The position numbers and the translations under genes are program-made. The notes under the pieces are model-generated. The model had not been told where the DNA came from. It saw only the letters and a program-made list of their open reading frames with translations, and ran no database searches. Below, piece after piece: positions 1 through 9,921 of a DNA stretch of 64,000 bases. How positions within the stretch are numbered: the stretch's first letter is position 1; each line of letters starts with the position of its first letter. The DNA lies in NCBI GenBank assembly GCA_963669285.2, contig CAXXSI010000022.1, positions 620,001 to 684,000 of the forward strand, written 5' to 3'. Source of the stretch: JAWKWH01 sp963669285. Lineage in GTDB: Bacteria > Pseudomonadota > Alphaproteobacteria > Rhizobiales > Rhizobiaceae.

Positions 1-1
1 G

Positions 2-730
2 GGCGGTTCGGCACTGTTGCACCGCATCTTCACCAAGGGTCGAAAAGTCTTTGTCTCCAAACCGATCAATCACTTTCCGCTGGACGAGACCGCCAAAAGG
101 ACGCTGCTGATGGGGGGCGGTATCGGGATTACGCCGATGATCGCGTTTGCCCATCGTCTGCATGCCATCGGCGCCGAGTTCGAGGTGCACTACTCAATCA
201 AGTCGAGGCGCGACGGGGGATATCTGGAGGACCTCGCCTCGGTTCCGTGGAGCAACCGGGTTCACCTGCACATATCGCAGGAAGGCAGCCGGGCCGACCT
301 TCCGCAAATATTAGGCTCATACCGCGGCGGCTGGCATGTCTATACCTGCGGACCGGACCGCTATATGGACGCGGTTGTCAGCGCGGCGGAGGCGGCCGGT
401 TATCCCGAAGAAGCACGCCACCTGGAGTATTTCTCGGTGCCTGAACTGCCTGAATATGAGAACCATCCGTTCACACTGCGGCTGACGAAAACCGGACGTG
501 ACATAGAAGTGGCGGAGGATAAATCGGCCGCAGATGCGCTGAACGAGGCGGGCTTTCATGTCGATATCAAGTGCTCCGACGGGTTGTGCGGTGTGTGCAC
601 CTGCAAGGTCGTGTCAGGCGACATTGAACACCGCGATTTCGTGCTGTCGAGTAAGCAGCGCGAGGACACGATTATCCTTTGCCAATCGAGGGCAGCCGAG
701 CCGGATGGTGTGATCGAGATCGATTTATAG
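2..730 (+). CDS. PDR/VanB-type oxygenase reductase, 5'-truncated by window edge
   Basis: C-terminal part of a flavin/[2Fe-2S] reductase that passes electrons from NAD(P)H to a partner oxygenase. The frame is open to the left edge, so the true start and the flavin-binding domain lie outside. Visible are the end of the flavin domain, an NAD-binding domain beginning near LLMGGGIGITPM, and a C-terminal plant-type ferredoxin domain with C-x4-C-x2-C (CSDGLCGVC) and a fourth cysteine in ILCQSRA. A ferredoxin domain at the C-terminus is the phthalate dioxygenase reductase order. The oxygenase partner is not visible, so the substrate is unknown. Demethylating Rieske systems for quaternary amines use reductases of this type, which would suit the amine theme downstream, but that is inference. 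Confidence 0.85.
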   Translation, partial: GGSALLHRIFTKGRKVFVSKPINHFPLDETAKRTLLMGGGIGITPMIAFAHRLHAIGAEFEVHYSIKSRRDGGYLEDLASVPWSNRVHLHISQEGSRADLPQILGSYRGGWHVYTCGPDRYMDAVVSAAEAAGYPEEARHLEYFSVPELPEYENHPFTLRLTKTGRDIEVAEDKSAADALNEAGFHVDIKCSDGLCGVCTCKVVSGDIEHRDFVLSSKQREDTIILCQSRAAEPDGVIEIDL

Positions 731-932
731 GAGACGCAGGCGAAACACCTGCCGCACCCTGCCACGATCATTCAAAGTTTTGGCGTTTTCTTCACACTTT
801 GTTTGCCATAAACTCCGACCAAATCCCGTCGCTTTTGGCTGCGGGCCTTGTGACCACCATCGGCGGGCTCTAGTAAGCCGTTAACCGCAATCACGCGGGA
901 AACGATTCTCGCCGGCGTAGGGGAAAGCGCGT

Positions 933-2846
933 TTGAGTTTGAGGCGCACAGGATTGGCGGTCGCCGTGGCGACCAGCATCGGCTTCGCCGTCACGCCGGC
1001 GGCAGCCTTTGAGCTGTTTGGCCTGCGCCTTTTTGAGCGTGACAAACAGGACGCCGCCGAAGATGTGATCGGCGATCCGCAGAGTTATGGCGTCCAGGTC
1101 GATATTCTAGGTTCGGACGAGACGGTCACCGGTGCGCTGAACGGTGCTTCGCTGCTGGTAGCCGATCAGGACAAACCGGCCTCCGGCGCGGCCGGTCTCA
1201 TTGCCAAGGCACGAGCCGATTACCAACGCCTGCTGGCCGCTCTTTACACCGAAGGCTACTACGGCGGCTCCATCTCGATACTGATCGATGGACGCGAAGC
1301 TGGTCAACTCGCGCCCGACGCATCGCTGGCCGATCCGGCGAATGTTCAGATTTCCGTTGACCCCGGACCGCAATTCACGTTTGGCAGGGCCGAGATCGTC
1401 AACCGCGCGCCGCCGACCGATGATCCCGACGACCGGGTTGCTTCACCTGAAGACGAAGGATTTGCGGCCGGTGAGATTGCGCGCTCGGGAGCGATCAGGC
1501 GGGCCGGGCGTCTGGCTGTTGAAGCATGGCGGCAGCAAGGCCACGCCAAAGCGCAAGTCACAGAAAAGCGCGTTGAAGCCGCCCACAATCAAAACCTGCT
1601 TGACACGATCCTTACCATTCGTCCGGGGCGAAAGGCTTATTACGGACCCGTAACGATTGAGGGCAATGATCGGATGGATCCGGATTTCATCGCCTATATG
1701 GCCGATCTGCCGGCGGGCGGTGAATATGATCCAGACGACCTGAAAAGGGCGGAAGAACGCCTGGCCAGGCTCGGCGTGTTTGCCTCGGCGCGTGCCGATG
1801 AAGCCGATACAATCAGCCCGGGCGGCGCATTGCCGATTTCGTTCATCGTTCAGGAGCGCCTGGCAAGGCGGTTTGGGATAGGCGGGACGCTGTCCACGGT
1901 TGATGGTGTGGGTATCCAGGCTTTCTGGCAGCACCGAAATCTGTTCGGCAAGGCCGAGCAACTGAAACTTGAAGGCACGGTCTCCAATATCGGCAACAGT
2001 CTCGATCCGGACGCGCTGACATACAAGGTCGCGGCGACGTTCATGAAACCGGGCGTATTCACGCCAGACACCAACTTCATCGCCTCGGTTGCCGGTATTC
2101 GCGAAAATCTGGAAGCCTATACACGCACCGCGGTGACGGCGAAGGCCGGGTTTACCCACATCGTGTCAAAAAACCTCGAAGCGCGGATGATGCTGACCGC
2201 CGAGCAGGCACGGTTCAACGATCCGGTATTCGGAAGGCGCGAGTTCACGACTGCCGGTTTGCTGGGCGGTGCGACATGGGACAGCCGGGACGACAAAAAG
2301 GATGCCACCAGCGGTGTTTATGCCGATGTTGAAATCGAACCGTTTCATGAGTTCAGCTTTGGCAACACCGCCGTTCGCGGGACAATCGAAGGCAGAATTT
2401 ACCGGGCCTTCGATGCGCAGAAGCGTTTTGTCCTGGCGGCGCGGCTAAAGGCCGGATTTCTCGCCGGCTCGCCGATTGCGCAAACATCGCCCGATAAGCT
2501 GTTCTTTGCCGGTGGCGGCGGTTCGGTGCGTGGTTACGCCTATCGCAATATCGGTATCGTGACGCCGGCGGGAACGGTTACCGGCGGCCGGTCGCTGGTT
2601 GAAGGATCTGCTGAAATACGCACGCGCATCACCAAATCGTTTGGCGCTGTCGCCTTTGCCGATTTTGGCAATGTCGGTACAAACTCGTTTCCCAATTTTG
2701 CGCAAACCACGCGCGTCGGGGTCGGTTTGGGTATCCGCTACTACACCAGCCTAGGCCCGTTGCGGCTCGACATCGCCGCACCGCTCAACAAACGGGCAGG
2801 TGATCCGGATTTTGCGGTTTATGTCGGAATAGGACAGGCGTTTTGA
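933..2846 (+). CDS. tamA: TamA-like Omp85 outer-membrane assembly factor
   Basis: Outer-membrane subunit of the translocation and assembly module. The 637-residue protein has a signal peptide (hydrophobic stretch ending in TPAAA near residue 25), a POTRA-rich periplasmic part up to about residue 300, and a C-terminal 16-strand barrel. The barrel carries the Omp85 VRGY motif near residue 531. The start is TTG at 933, preceded by a GGGGAAAG ribosome site. The stop overlaps the start of the following TamB gene by 4 bases, so the two are translationally coupled. Family length and partner agree with TamA. BamA is less likely because the partner is TamB and no rseP/lpx genes follow. Confidence 0.92.
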   Translation: MSLRRTGLAVAVATSIGFAVTPAAAFELFGLRLFERDKQDAAEDVIGDPQSYGVQVDILGSDETVTGALNGASLLVADQDKPASGAAGLIAKARADYQRLLAALYTEGYYGGSISILIDGREAGQLAPDASLADPANVQISVDPGPQFTFGRAEIVNRAPPTDDPDDRVASPEDEGFAAGEIARSGAIRRAGRLAVEAWRQQGHAKAQVTEKRVEAAHNQNLLDTILTIRPGRKAYYGPVTIEGNDRMDPDFIAYMADLPAGGEYDPDDLKRAEERLARLGVFASARADEADTISPGGALPISFIVQERLARRFGIGGTLSTVDGVGIQAFWQHRNLFGKAEQLKLEGTVSNIGNSLDPDALTYKVAATFMKPGVFTPDTNFIASVAGIRENLEAYTRTAVTAKAGFTHIVSKNLEARMMLTAEQARFNDPVFGRREFTTAGLLGGATWDSRDDKKDATSGVYADVEIEPFHEFSFGNTAVRGTIEGRIYRAFDAQKRFVLAARLKAGFLAGSPIAQTSPDKLFFAGGGGSVRGYAYRNIGIVTPAGTVTGGRSLVEGSAEIRTRITKSFGAVAFADFGNVGTNSFPNFAQTTRVGVGLGIRYYTSLGPLRLDIAAPLNKRAGDPDFAVYVGIGQAF

Positions 2847-5800
2847 GGCGGTTTATTGTCATATTCGCGGTGCTGATCGCGATTTTACCGGCGCTTGCGC
2901 AAGACAAGGCAGATGCCGAGCAGGAAAAGTCAGCGCTGCTTGCTTATGTCGAGGAGCAACTTTCGACGCCCAATCGGATCATCCGGTTCTGGGACATTGA
3001 AGGCGTGTTGTCGTCGGATGCAAAAATCGGGCGCATCAGCATAGCCGATCGCGACGGTGTGTGGCTTGAGATCAATGATGCCGAAATCGTCTGGACCCGC
3101 ACGGCGCTTTTGACCGGGCGTCTTGTGGTCGACAAACTGGCTGCCAAGTCGATCGAAGTCAGCCGCCGCCCGCTGTCGGAAGAGGGTGCCGCACCGTCGC
3201 CGGAAGCTTCGAGTTTTTCAGTGCCGGAATTACCGGTCTCGGTTGACCTCGACGAGCTGACAGTCGAAAAAATGACCTTCGGCGAAGGTGTGTTCGGGCT
3301 TGCTTCCGAGCTCGCTCTCAAGGGCAATCTGGCAATTGATACCGGCAAGCTGGATACCGGCCTTGAAATCAGCCGGCTGGACGGACCGGGCGGTCAGCTT
3401 GACCTGCAGGCATCGTTCAGCGGCGAGCCGGATACACTCGACGTTGACCTGTCCTTGTTCGAACCCGAAGACGGTGTTGTTGCCAATCTGCTCAATCTGC
3501 ACGGAAAGCCGGCCGTTAGCCTCGGTTTGAAGGGATCCGGTCCGACCTCCGATCTGAAAATGGCGTTGACCATCGATGCCGACGAAAAACGCGTACTGAC
3601 CGGACAGGCACGGTTTTCCGGCTCCGGGCAAGACCAGCGTTTCGACATCGGATTGGCAGGCCCTTTGGGAGAGCTGGTACGACCGGACTTGCGTGATCTG
3701 TTCGGCAATCGCAGCGAACTGACCGTAACCGGTAAGGCACGTGAAGGCGGTGGTCTTGATGTCGAGCGGTTTGCGCTGAACAGCGGCGCACTTGAGCTCG
3801 CCGGATCGCTGCAGACTGCAAATGACGGATTTCCGCTGGAGATCGCGGTCGAGGGCGGCATTCAATCGAAGACCGGATCTGCCGTGGTCCTGCCGCTTCC
3901 CGGAGGCAACACCAAGGTCGGCAAGGCGGACATCGATTTCAGGTTCGGCGGCAAGGGTGTGACCACCTGGTCAGGCAAGTTCTTGGCCAGCGATTTTGCC
4001 ACGGGAAACGTTACCGCCCGCGAATTTGTGCTTGATCTCGGCGGAGCCGCTCTTGGCCTGGAAACCCCGGCCGCCCGCGAAGTGACGTTTGTTGTCGATG
4101 GCAAGGCAAGAGGTCTCGGCTCGCCGGACGCGGCAATAGCCGACGCGATCGGTTCGGATGCCGGGATCGAGGTCAGCGGCGTCTGGAAGGCCGCGCAACC
4201 ACTGATGATTGACAAGGCCGTGCTTGAGACCAATGCAGTTGCGGCGTCGTTTGCCGGTCAGCTTGCCGATTTGGGTCTGGATGGCAAATTCGATCTTCGG
4301 GTTGCTGACGCGACCGTGCTCTCGGCAGTGATGGACCGCAGCCTGGCGGGATCAGCGCAATTGACCGCCGACGGCAGGGTGACGCCGGCCACCGGAGCCT
4401 TCGACTTGGCACTCGATGGTACACTGACCGATCTGGCGGTGGACAGCCAGATCGACGGCCTGCTGACCGGAGTGACGCGGATTACCGGACGCGCCGCCCG
4501 CGACGAAAGTGGAATCCGCACTCAAAACCTTGCCGTAACGAATGCGCAATTCTCCGTGCGAGCAAGCGGTCTTTTCGGATCCGAAACGGCGGATTTCGAA
4601 TTTGGTGCGGCTGTGGTTGATTTGGCCAATCTGACGGACCGGGTATCGGGCCCAATCGATATTTCGGGCGCAGCCGATGGCAAAAATGGCATCATCGATA
4701 TCAAGCTGGAAGCCACAATGGCGAGCGGCAGGCTGATGGGCCGCACCCTGTCGGACATGTCGCTCAGATTTGATGGGCGCCAGAAAAACTCCCAATTAGG
4801 CGGTGACCTGCAGGGTTCGGCCTTTCTGGCCGGCGAACGCGTCCTGCTGAAAACGGCCGTGGGCATTGACGGGGAGGACAGGAGACTAAACGGGCTGGAG
4901 TTTACCGCCGGCGCGACGCGATTGACCGGGTCGCTGGCACAGCTTGCCGACGGCATGTTTGCGGGTGATTTGGCACTAAAGTCCAACGATGTTTCGACAG
5001 CGGCAGCGCTGTTCCTGACCAAGGCGAGCGGTAAAGCCGACATCGCGCTCTCGCTTGCGGCTGAAGGTGAAAGGCAGGGAGCCCGGCTCGCGGGTACGAT
5101 TTCGTCGATTGCCTTGGAGAATATCGCAGTAGGATCAGGCGAAATCGGTATCGATTTCACGGATGTGTTCGGTGTACCCGGCGCCGACGGTTCCGTTCAA
5201 CTTGGTGATGTCGTTGCCGCGGGAATGGATATCAAAACTCTTGACGCAACCGCTTCGAAAAAGGGTGAAGAAACCACGTTCAACTCCGGAGCGCGTTTTA
5301 CCAACGGCGCGACACTGTCGGTTGCCGGCTCCGTTTCTCCCCAGGGCGACGGCTACCGCTTGACAATGGCCGATATGGAACTGGCCAAAGGCAAGCCGGT
5401 GGCGAGGTTGGCCGGACCGGCAATTGTCACAATTCTGTCGACCGGAGCGATTGTCGACGGCGCCAAATTCGATGTTGGCGGAGGATCGATCGTCGCGACC
5501 GGAAAGGCCCTTGAGCAGCTCGACGTTTCCGTGGATGTCAATCGTGTTTCGCTGGATGTCGCCAATGCCGTCCGGCCAGACCTTGCACTATCGGGCACGG
5601 TAAGCGGCCGCGCACATGTCGGTGGAAGCCGGGCGAAACCGGAGATCAGCTTCGATGTTGATGGCGAGCGCATGTCGGCTGCCGTTTTGAAAGACGCTGG
5701 CCTGAGCGCCCTCAAAGTGTCGGCAAAAGGCCGAACGAACGGTGAGCAGTTGAGTATCGATTCCAAATTGTCCAGCAGTAACGGTATTGCGGCTACCGCC

Positions 5801-7447
5801 AAGGGAACCATACCCCTTACCGACGGCGTGCTGGCGGTGGATGTGGCGCTGCAATCCTTCCCACTGGCAATCGTCGATCGCATGGTAGGCCGTCAGGGCC
5901 TGGGCGGAAAACTGTCGGGTGAGGCAAAAATCGGCGGCGTGCTCGATCGGCCGACCGCCAAGTTTGCGCTGCGCGGAAGCGGCATCCGCGCCGACGCCCT
6001 GGCGCAGGCCGGAATTGCAGCGCTGGAGTTGGGCGCCAACGGTTCATTTGCCGGCGAAGTTATTACGCTTTCCAGTTTCAACGCTGCCGGACTTTCCGGA
6101 TTGGCCATTTCGGGCAGTGGCCGTGTGCCGCTTGCCGGTTCAGGTCTGAACCTGATGATTGATGGTGTCGCACCGTTGTCGCTTGCCAACCGGCAACTGG
6201 CATCGCGCGGTGCGCAGGCGGCCGGTACGGCCAAATTCGACATCCGTTTAACCGGTACCATTCGTGCGCCAGTAATTGCAGGCCGGGTTTCGACCGCCGG
6301 CGCTTCGTACGCCGATCCCCTCGCAAACATCGCGCTGAGAGACATCAACGCGGTCGCCGATCTCAGCGACAGGCGCGTTGTGATCAGACAGGGTTCAGCC
6401 AGAATAGCGGCGGGCGGTTCGGTGTCTGTGGCCGGGTCCGTATCGCTGGACTCACAAGCCGGCTATCCAGCCGACCTGACGATTGGTCTCAATAATGCGC
6501 GTTACGCAGACGGTTCGCTTATGGTGGCGACGATCAGCGGCAATCTGGGTGTGACCGGTGCGCTGCTCTACGACCCGTTGATCGCGGGCTCTTTGACGGT
6601 CAACAGGGCCGAGCTGACCATACCGGAGACGATTGCCGGCGGTGCCGACGGTATTGATGTCAAGCATATCAATCCGCCTAAAAAAGTCGCGCGGACGCTC
6701 GAATTTGCCCGCGCCGACGATGGTACACCTGTCCCAAGCGGAAGGCCGAGCGTGGCGAGGCTCAATATCCTGGTCGGCGCCCCCAACAAGATTTTCGTCA
6801 GGGGCCGTGGTCTCGACTCGGAACTTGGTGGGTCGGTTCGGCTTACCGGTCCGATCACGAACATCCAGCCTGTCGGCGGTTTCCAACTGATCCGTGGCAG
6901 GCTCTCCATCCTCGGAAAACGGATCGTGTTCGACAGCGGCAAGGTGACGCTGGTCGGCGATCTCGATCCGTTCGTCAATTTCGTGGCCAAATCGGAGGCG
7001 GATGGCGCGACAGTCATCATCACTGTCACCGGTCGGGCATCCGATCCTTCGATCGTGTTTTCATCGGAACCGGAATTGCCGCAGGACGAAGTGCTGTCCA
7101 GACTTATATTCGGCCGCAGTATAACCGAGCTGTCGGCGCTGCAGGTTGCCAAGCTAGCGGCGTCCGCCGCACAACTTGCAGGCGGGAGCAACTCGTCCCT
7201 GCTGGATAGTTTCCGCCAGTCAACCGGACTGGATGAGCTTGACGTGGTGACCGACAGCGGCGGCAATGCGGCGGTTCGTGCCGGTCGCTACCTCAACGAC
7301 AATGTGTATCTCGGCGTCGAGGCTGGCGCCGCCGGCTCGACCAAAGGCACAATCAATATCGACATTACCGACAGCCTCAAGGCGACCGGTTCAACCGGGT
7401 CGGATGGCAATTCCAGCATTGGCATCTTCTTTGAGAAGGATTACTGA
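2843..7447 (+). CDS. tamB: TamB-like translocation/assembly module protein
   Basis: Very large (1534 residues) inner-membrane-anchored periplasmic protein of the TamB/AsmA-like family. These proteins bridge inner and outer membranes and work with TamA in barrel assembly and phospholipid transport. A single N-terminal hydrophobic segment (residues about 4-20) anchors it. The body is repetitive beta-rich sequence of G-x-hydrophobic type, and the C-terminal 350 or so residues look like the conserved DUF490/TamB domain, with motifs such as LIFGRSITELS. It starts on a TTG overlapping the tamA stop. No regulatory site is visible between the two genes. Confidence 0.92.
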   Translation: MRRFIVIFAVLIAILPALAQDKADAEQEKSALLAYVEEQLSTPNRIIRFWDIEGVLSSDAKIGRISIADRDGVWLEINDAEIVWTRTALLTGRLVVDKLAAKSIEVSRRPLSEEGAAPSPEASSFSVPELPVSVDLDELTVEKMTFGEGVFGLASELALKGNLAIDTGKLDTGLEISRLDGPGGQLDLQASFSGEPDTLDVDLSLFEPEDGVVANLLNLHGKPAVSLGLKGSGPTSDLKMALTIDADEKRVLTGQARFSGSGQDQRFDIGLAGPLGELVRPDLRDLFGNRSELTVTGKAREGGGLDVERFALNSGALELAGSLQTANDGFPLEIAVEGGIQSKTGSAVVLPLPGGNTKVGKADIDFRFGGKGVTTWSGKFLASDFATGNVTAREFVLDLGGAALGLETPAAREVTFVVDGKARGLGSPDAAIADAIGSDAGIEVSGVWKAAQPLMIDKAVLETNAVAASFAGQLADLGLDGKFDLRVADATVLSAVMDRSLAGSAQLTADGRVTPATGAFDLALDGTLTDLAVDSQIDGLLTGVTRITGRAARDESGIRTQNLAVTNAQFSVRASGLFGSETADFEFGAAVVDLANLTDRVSGPIDISGAADGKNGIIDIKLEATMASGRLMGRTLSDMSLRFDGRQKNSQLGGDLQGSAFLAGERVLLKTAVGIDGEDRRLNGLEFTAGATRLTGSLAQLADGMFAGDLALKSNDVSTAAALFLTKASGKADIALSLAAEGERQGARLAGTISSIALENIAVGSGEIGIDFTDVFGVPGADGSVQLGDVVAAGMDIKTLDATASKKGEETTFNSGARFTNGATLSVAGSVSPQGDGYRLTMADMELAKGKPVARLAGPAIVTILSTGAIVDGAKFDVGGGSIVATGKALEQLDVSVDVNRVSLDVANAVRPDLALSGTVSGRAHVGGSRAKPEISFDVDGERMSAAVLKDAGLSALKVSAKGRTNGEQLSIDSKLSSSNGIAATAKGTIPLTDGVLAVDVALQSFPLAIVDRMVGRQGLGGKLSGEAKIGGVLDRPTAKFALRGSGIRADALAQAGIAALELGANGSFAGEVITLSSFNAAGLSGLAISGSGRVPLAGSGLNLMIDGVAPLSLANRQLASRGAQAAGTAKFDIRLTGTIRAPVIAGRVSTAGASYADPLANIALRDINAVADLSDRRVVIRQGSARIAAGGSVSVAGSVSLDSQAGYPADLTIGLNNARYADGSLMVATISGNLGVTGALLYDPLIAGSLTVNRAELTIPETIAGGADGIDVKHINPPKKVARTLEFARADDGTPVPSGRPSVARLNILVGAPNKIFVRGRGLDSELGGSVRLTGPITNIQPVGGFQLIRGRLSILGKRIVFDSGKVTLVGDLDPFVNFVAKSEADGATVIITVTGRASDPSIVFSSEPELPQDEVLSRLIFGRSITELSALQVAKLAASAAQLAGGSNSSLLDSFRQSTGLDELDVVTDSGGNAAVRAGRYLNDNVYLGVEAGAAGSTKGTINIDITDSLKATGSTGSDGNSSIGIFFEKDY

Positions 7448-7496
7448 TCAAGCAAGCACCTCAGGCACACCGACAGTATGACCGGGGAGATATCCG

Positions 7497-8915
7497 ATGA
7501 GTGCGCCAGTCTGGCAATGGCCGGCAGTCGAAACCGCAGCCGCGATACGCGAAGGCAAGATAACGTCGGCTGAAGTTGTCGGTGCACATGTCGATCGCAT
7601 GCGGGCGGTCAATCCGACCGTCAACGCAGTCGTGGTCGATCTTGGCGATGAAGCTATCGATGCCGCCCGGCAGGTCGACGAGAGGCGTATGACTGGCGGT
7701 GAAGCGGGATTGCTGGAAGGTGTTCCGGTTACCGTCAAGATCAATGTCGATTTTGCCGGCCAGGCCAATTCGAATGGCGTCGAGGCGATGAAAGATCTGA
7801 TCGCGGCCGAAGATTCGCCGGTCGTTGCCAATCTGAAACGCGCGGGCGCCATTCCGATCGGGCTTACCAATACGCCGGAATTCTCCATGCGGGCGTTTAC
7901 CGACAATCCGCTGCACGGCCTGACGCTCAATCCATGGAACAATGAAGTGACTTGCGGCGGTTCATCCGGCGGGGCGGCGGCATCGCTGGCGCTGGGTATT
8001 GGCGCATTGGCGCATGGCAACGATATCGGCGGGTCATTGCGATGGCCGGCGCATTGCTGCGGTCTGGCGACCATTCGTCCGACACAGGGGCGCATCGCGG
8101 CATACAATCCATCCGCACCGACGGAGCGGCCGCTCATGGCGCAACTGTTTTCTACCCAAGGCCCGATCGGCCGTTCGGTGGAAGATGTACGGCTTGGGCT
8201 GGAAGCTATGGCGGCGAGCGATCCGCGCGATCCCTGGTGGGTGCCGGCACCACTGGAAGGGCCAAAACCGGAAGGCCCGATCAAGGTGGCACTGGCGACA
8301 ATTCCCGATGACCTGGATGCCGATCCGGCGATCACCGCAATTGTCAGGCAGATGGCCGATCATCTCAACAATGAGGGTTATGTCGTCGAAGAGGTTGAAC
8401 TGCCCGATCTGGCCGAAATCTGGCAGGCGTGGACCAACATTCTGTTCGAAGAAATCCGCACATTGCAGGAAGATGCGATGCGGGCCGTGGTCAGTGACGA
8501 CTACATGCGCGTGTTCGACAGCTACAACGCATTCTCCGAGCAACTGGACAAGAAAGGATTTATGGAGGCGATCGCGTTGCGAACGCGCCATTTGCGCCGC
8601 TGGATGGTGCTGCTGGAAGACTACCCGGTGATCCTGACGCCGGCGTGCGTGCACCGGACCTACGGGCCGCGCGCCGATCTCGACGGCGATGCAGCAGTTG
8701 AACGCGTATTTAGGCAGGGTCTACATTTCATCTCGACCATCAACTATCTCGGGCTGCCTGCGGCGATTGTTCCGGCAGGCCTGCACGACGGATTGCCGGT
8801 CGGTGTTCAGCTGATCGCCTCGCGGTTCCGCGAAGACATTGCGCTCGATGCGGCTGCGGCAATCGAAAAGCATGTCGGACCGATGTGTCTGCGCCTGTGG
8901 GCGCGCGAGGTTTGA
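7497..8915 (+). CDS. Amidase signature family hydrolase
   Basis: Amide hydrolase of the amidase-signature superfamily, 472 residues, the usual length. The Ser-cisSer-Lys triad can be placed at K81 (TVKIN), S156 (CGGSSGG) and S180 (DIGGSLR). A GGGGAG ribosome site precedes the ATG. It is not GatA, because no gatB/gatC are nearby; the substrate is unknown. It ends 4 bases from the convergent kinase gene and lies 49 bases after tamB, so it may have its own promoter or be read from tamB. It is one of four amide-bond hydrolase families in the window. Confidence 0.88.
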   Translation: MSAPVWQWPAVETAAAIREGKITSAEVVGAHVDRMRAVNPTVNAVVVDLGDEAIDAARQVDERRMTGGEAGLLEGVPVTVKINVDFAGQANSNGVEAMKDLIAAEDSPVVANLKRAGAIPIGLTNTPEFSMRAFTDNPLHGLTLNPWNNEVTCGGSSGGAAASLALGIGALAHGNDIGGSLRWPAHCCGLATIRPTQGRIAAYNPSAPTERPLMAQLFSTQGPIGRSVEDVRLGLEAMAASDPRDPWWVPAPLEGPKPEGPIKVALATIPDDLDADPAITAIVRQMADHLNNEGYVVEEVELPDLAEIWQAWTNILFEEIRTLQEDAMRAVVSDDYMRVFDSYNAFSEQLDKKGFMEAIALRTRHLRRWMVLLEDYPVILTPACVHRTYGPRADLDGDAAVERVFRQGLHFISTINYLGLPAAIVPAGLHDGLPVGVQLIASRFREDIALDAAAAIEKHVGPMCLRLWAREV

Positions 8916-8919
8916 TGAC

Positions 8920-9915
8920 CTACCGCAACAATTCCTCGGCGAGAGCGATTGCCTGGTCTATCAGTCGGGGAATGCGGTCGCGCGCTCCCGGCTCGCAGCG
9001 GCGATCGCGGATCCAGCCCAGATAGGTCAGGCTGCGCGCTGCCATGAAAAGCGGAAGCTGTTGTAGCTCTTCGTTGCTTATCGATCGCTGCTCGCGATAA
9101 CCATCGATCAGTGCGTCGCGAATAGAAGAATAGTCCGGTTCGGCGGTGTTTTTCGAAAGCGTTGTCGCGATGTCGAACAGCCGCCAGCCGAAGCCGGCAT
9201 CATCGAAATCGATAAAGTGAATTGTGTCGCCAGAGACGAGAATATTTTCGCGCACCAGGTCGGCGTGAATCAGGCCATAGTCGAGACGGCTTCCGGCCAG
9301 TTGCTGCAGCTTGGCTCGGAGTAACTCACGCACGGTGACGAGCAAATCCCTTTGGCCTGATGTCAGTTCTTCCAATTCCCAGAAGCGGCCCCAGAAGGGA
9401 TCTTCACCGACGAGACCCTCAAGGTTCCAGGCATGACGATCGAAATCCGCCGGCCTTTGCCAGCTGTCCGAACGGTTGTGCATGTCGGCCATGTTGCGGC
9501 CGATTGTTCGAAAAACAACCTTGAGATCATCGGTCGATTGGCGGAATGGCTTGCCGGTCGCACCCAATGGCTCGCCATCCAGCCAGGTCAGTAGATCGAC
9601 CTGTCGCTCGACGCCGTCCGGCCCGGAGACAGGCACCGTCAGGCGTCCGTCGGCGCTCGCTGCCGGCGAGGGCACGCTCACCCCACCAAGGCTTAGATGC
9701 TTCATCCAGTCCAGTTCGGATTTCAAAGCGGAATCAGAATGATAATCCGGGCGGTGAACGCGAAGCGCGAATCGGTCGCCTCTCGCATCGGTCACCCGGA
9801 AGACGGTGTTTTCACGATGCTGGATCAGCTCCGGGCGCTGCTCCGGCAGTTGCCAATGGGCCAAAGCAGCCCTGGCAATCTGCTTGATATCAACAAGGTC
9901 GCCGGAGGTTTTCAT
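8920..9915 (-). CDS. APH-family small-molecule kinase (hydroxylysine/ethanolamine kinase-like)
   Basis: 331-residue kinase of the aminoglycoside phosphotransferase/choline kinase fold. The catalytic loop is HADLVREN (D219, N224) and the metal-binding motif is IDFDDAGFGW (around residues 235-244). Its nearest gene, 6 bases upstream in the same operon, resembles eukaryotic phospho-lyases that act on phosphohydroxylysine or phosphoethanolamine. That makes an amino-alcohol kinase the most economical reading. Homoserine kinase II or a drug phosphotransferase are alternatives, but no threonine or resistance genes are present. It is the last gene of the leftward operon. Confidence 0.82.
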   Translation of the reverse strand: MKTSGDLVDIKQIARAALAHWQLPEQRPELIQHRENTVFRVTDARGDRFALRVHRPDYHSDSALKSELDWMKHLSLGGVSVPSPAASADGRLTVPVSGPDGVERQVDLLTWLDGEPLGATGKPFRQSTDDLKVVFRTIGRNMADMHNRSDSWQRPADFDRHAWNLEGLVGEDPFWGRFWELEELTSGQRDLLVTVRELLRAKLQQLAGSRLDYGLIHADLVRENILVSGDTIHFIDFDDAGFGWRLFDIATTLSKNTAEPDYSSIRDALIDGYREQRSISNEELQQLPLFMAARSLTYLGWIRDRRCEPGARDRIPRLIDQAIALAEELLR

Positions 9916-9921
9916 CGCCGC

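Noticed and set aside
731..932. Promoter search before tamA
   Set aside because: TTCACA and CATAAA occur near 790-813 but with only about 10 bases between them; no acceptable pair was found, so no promoter is claimed.
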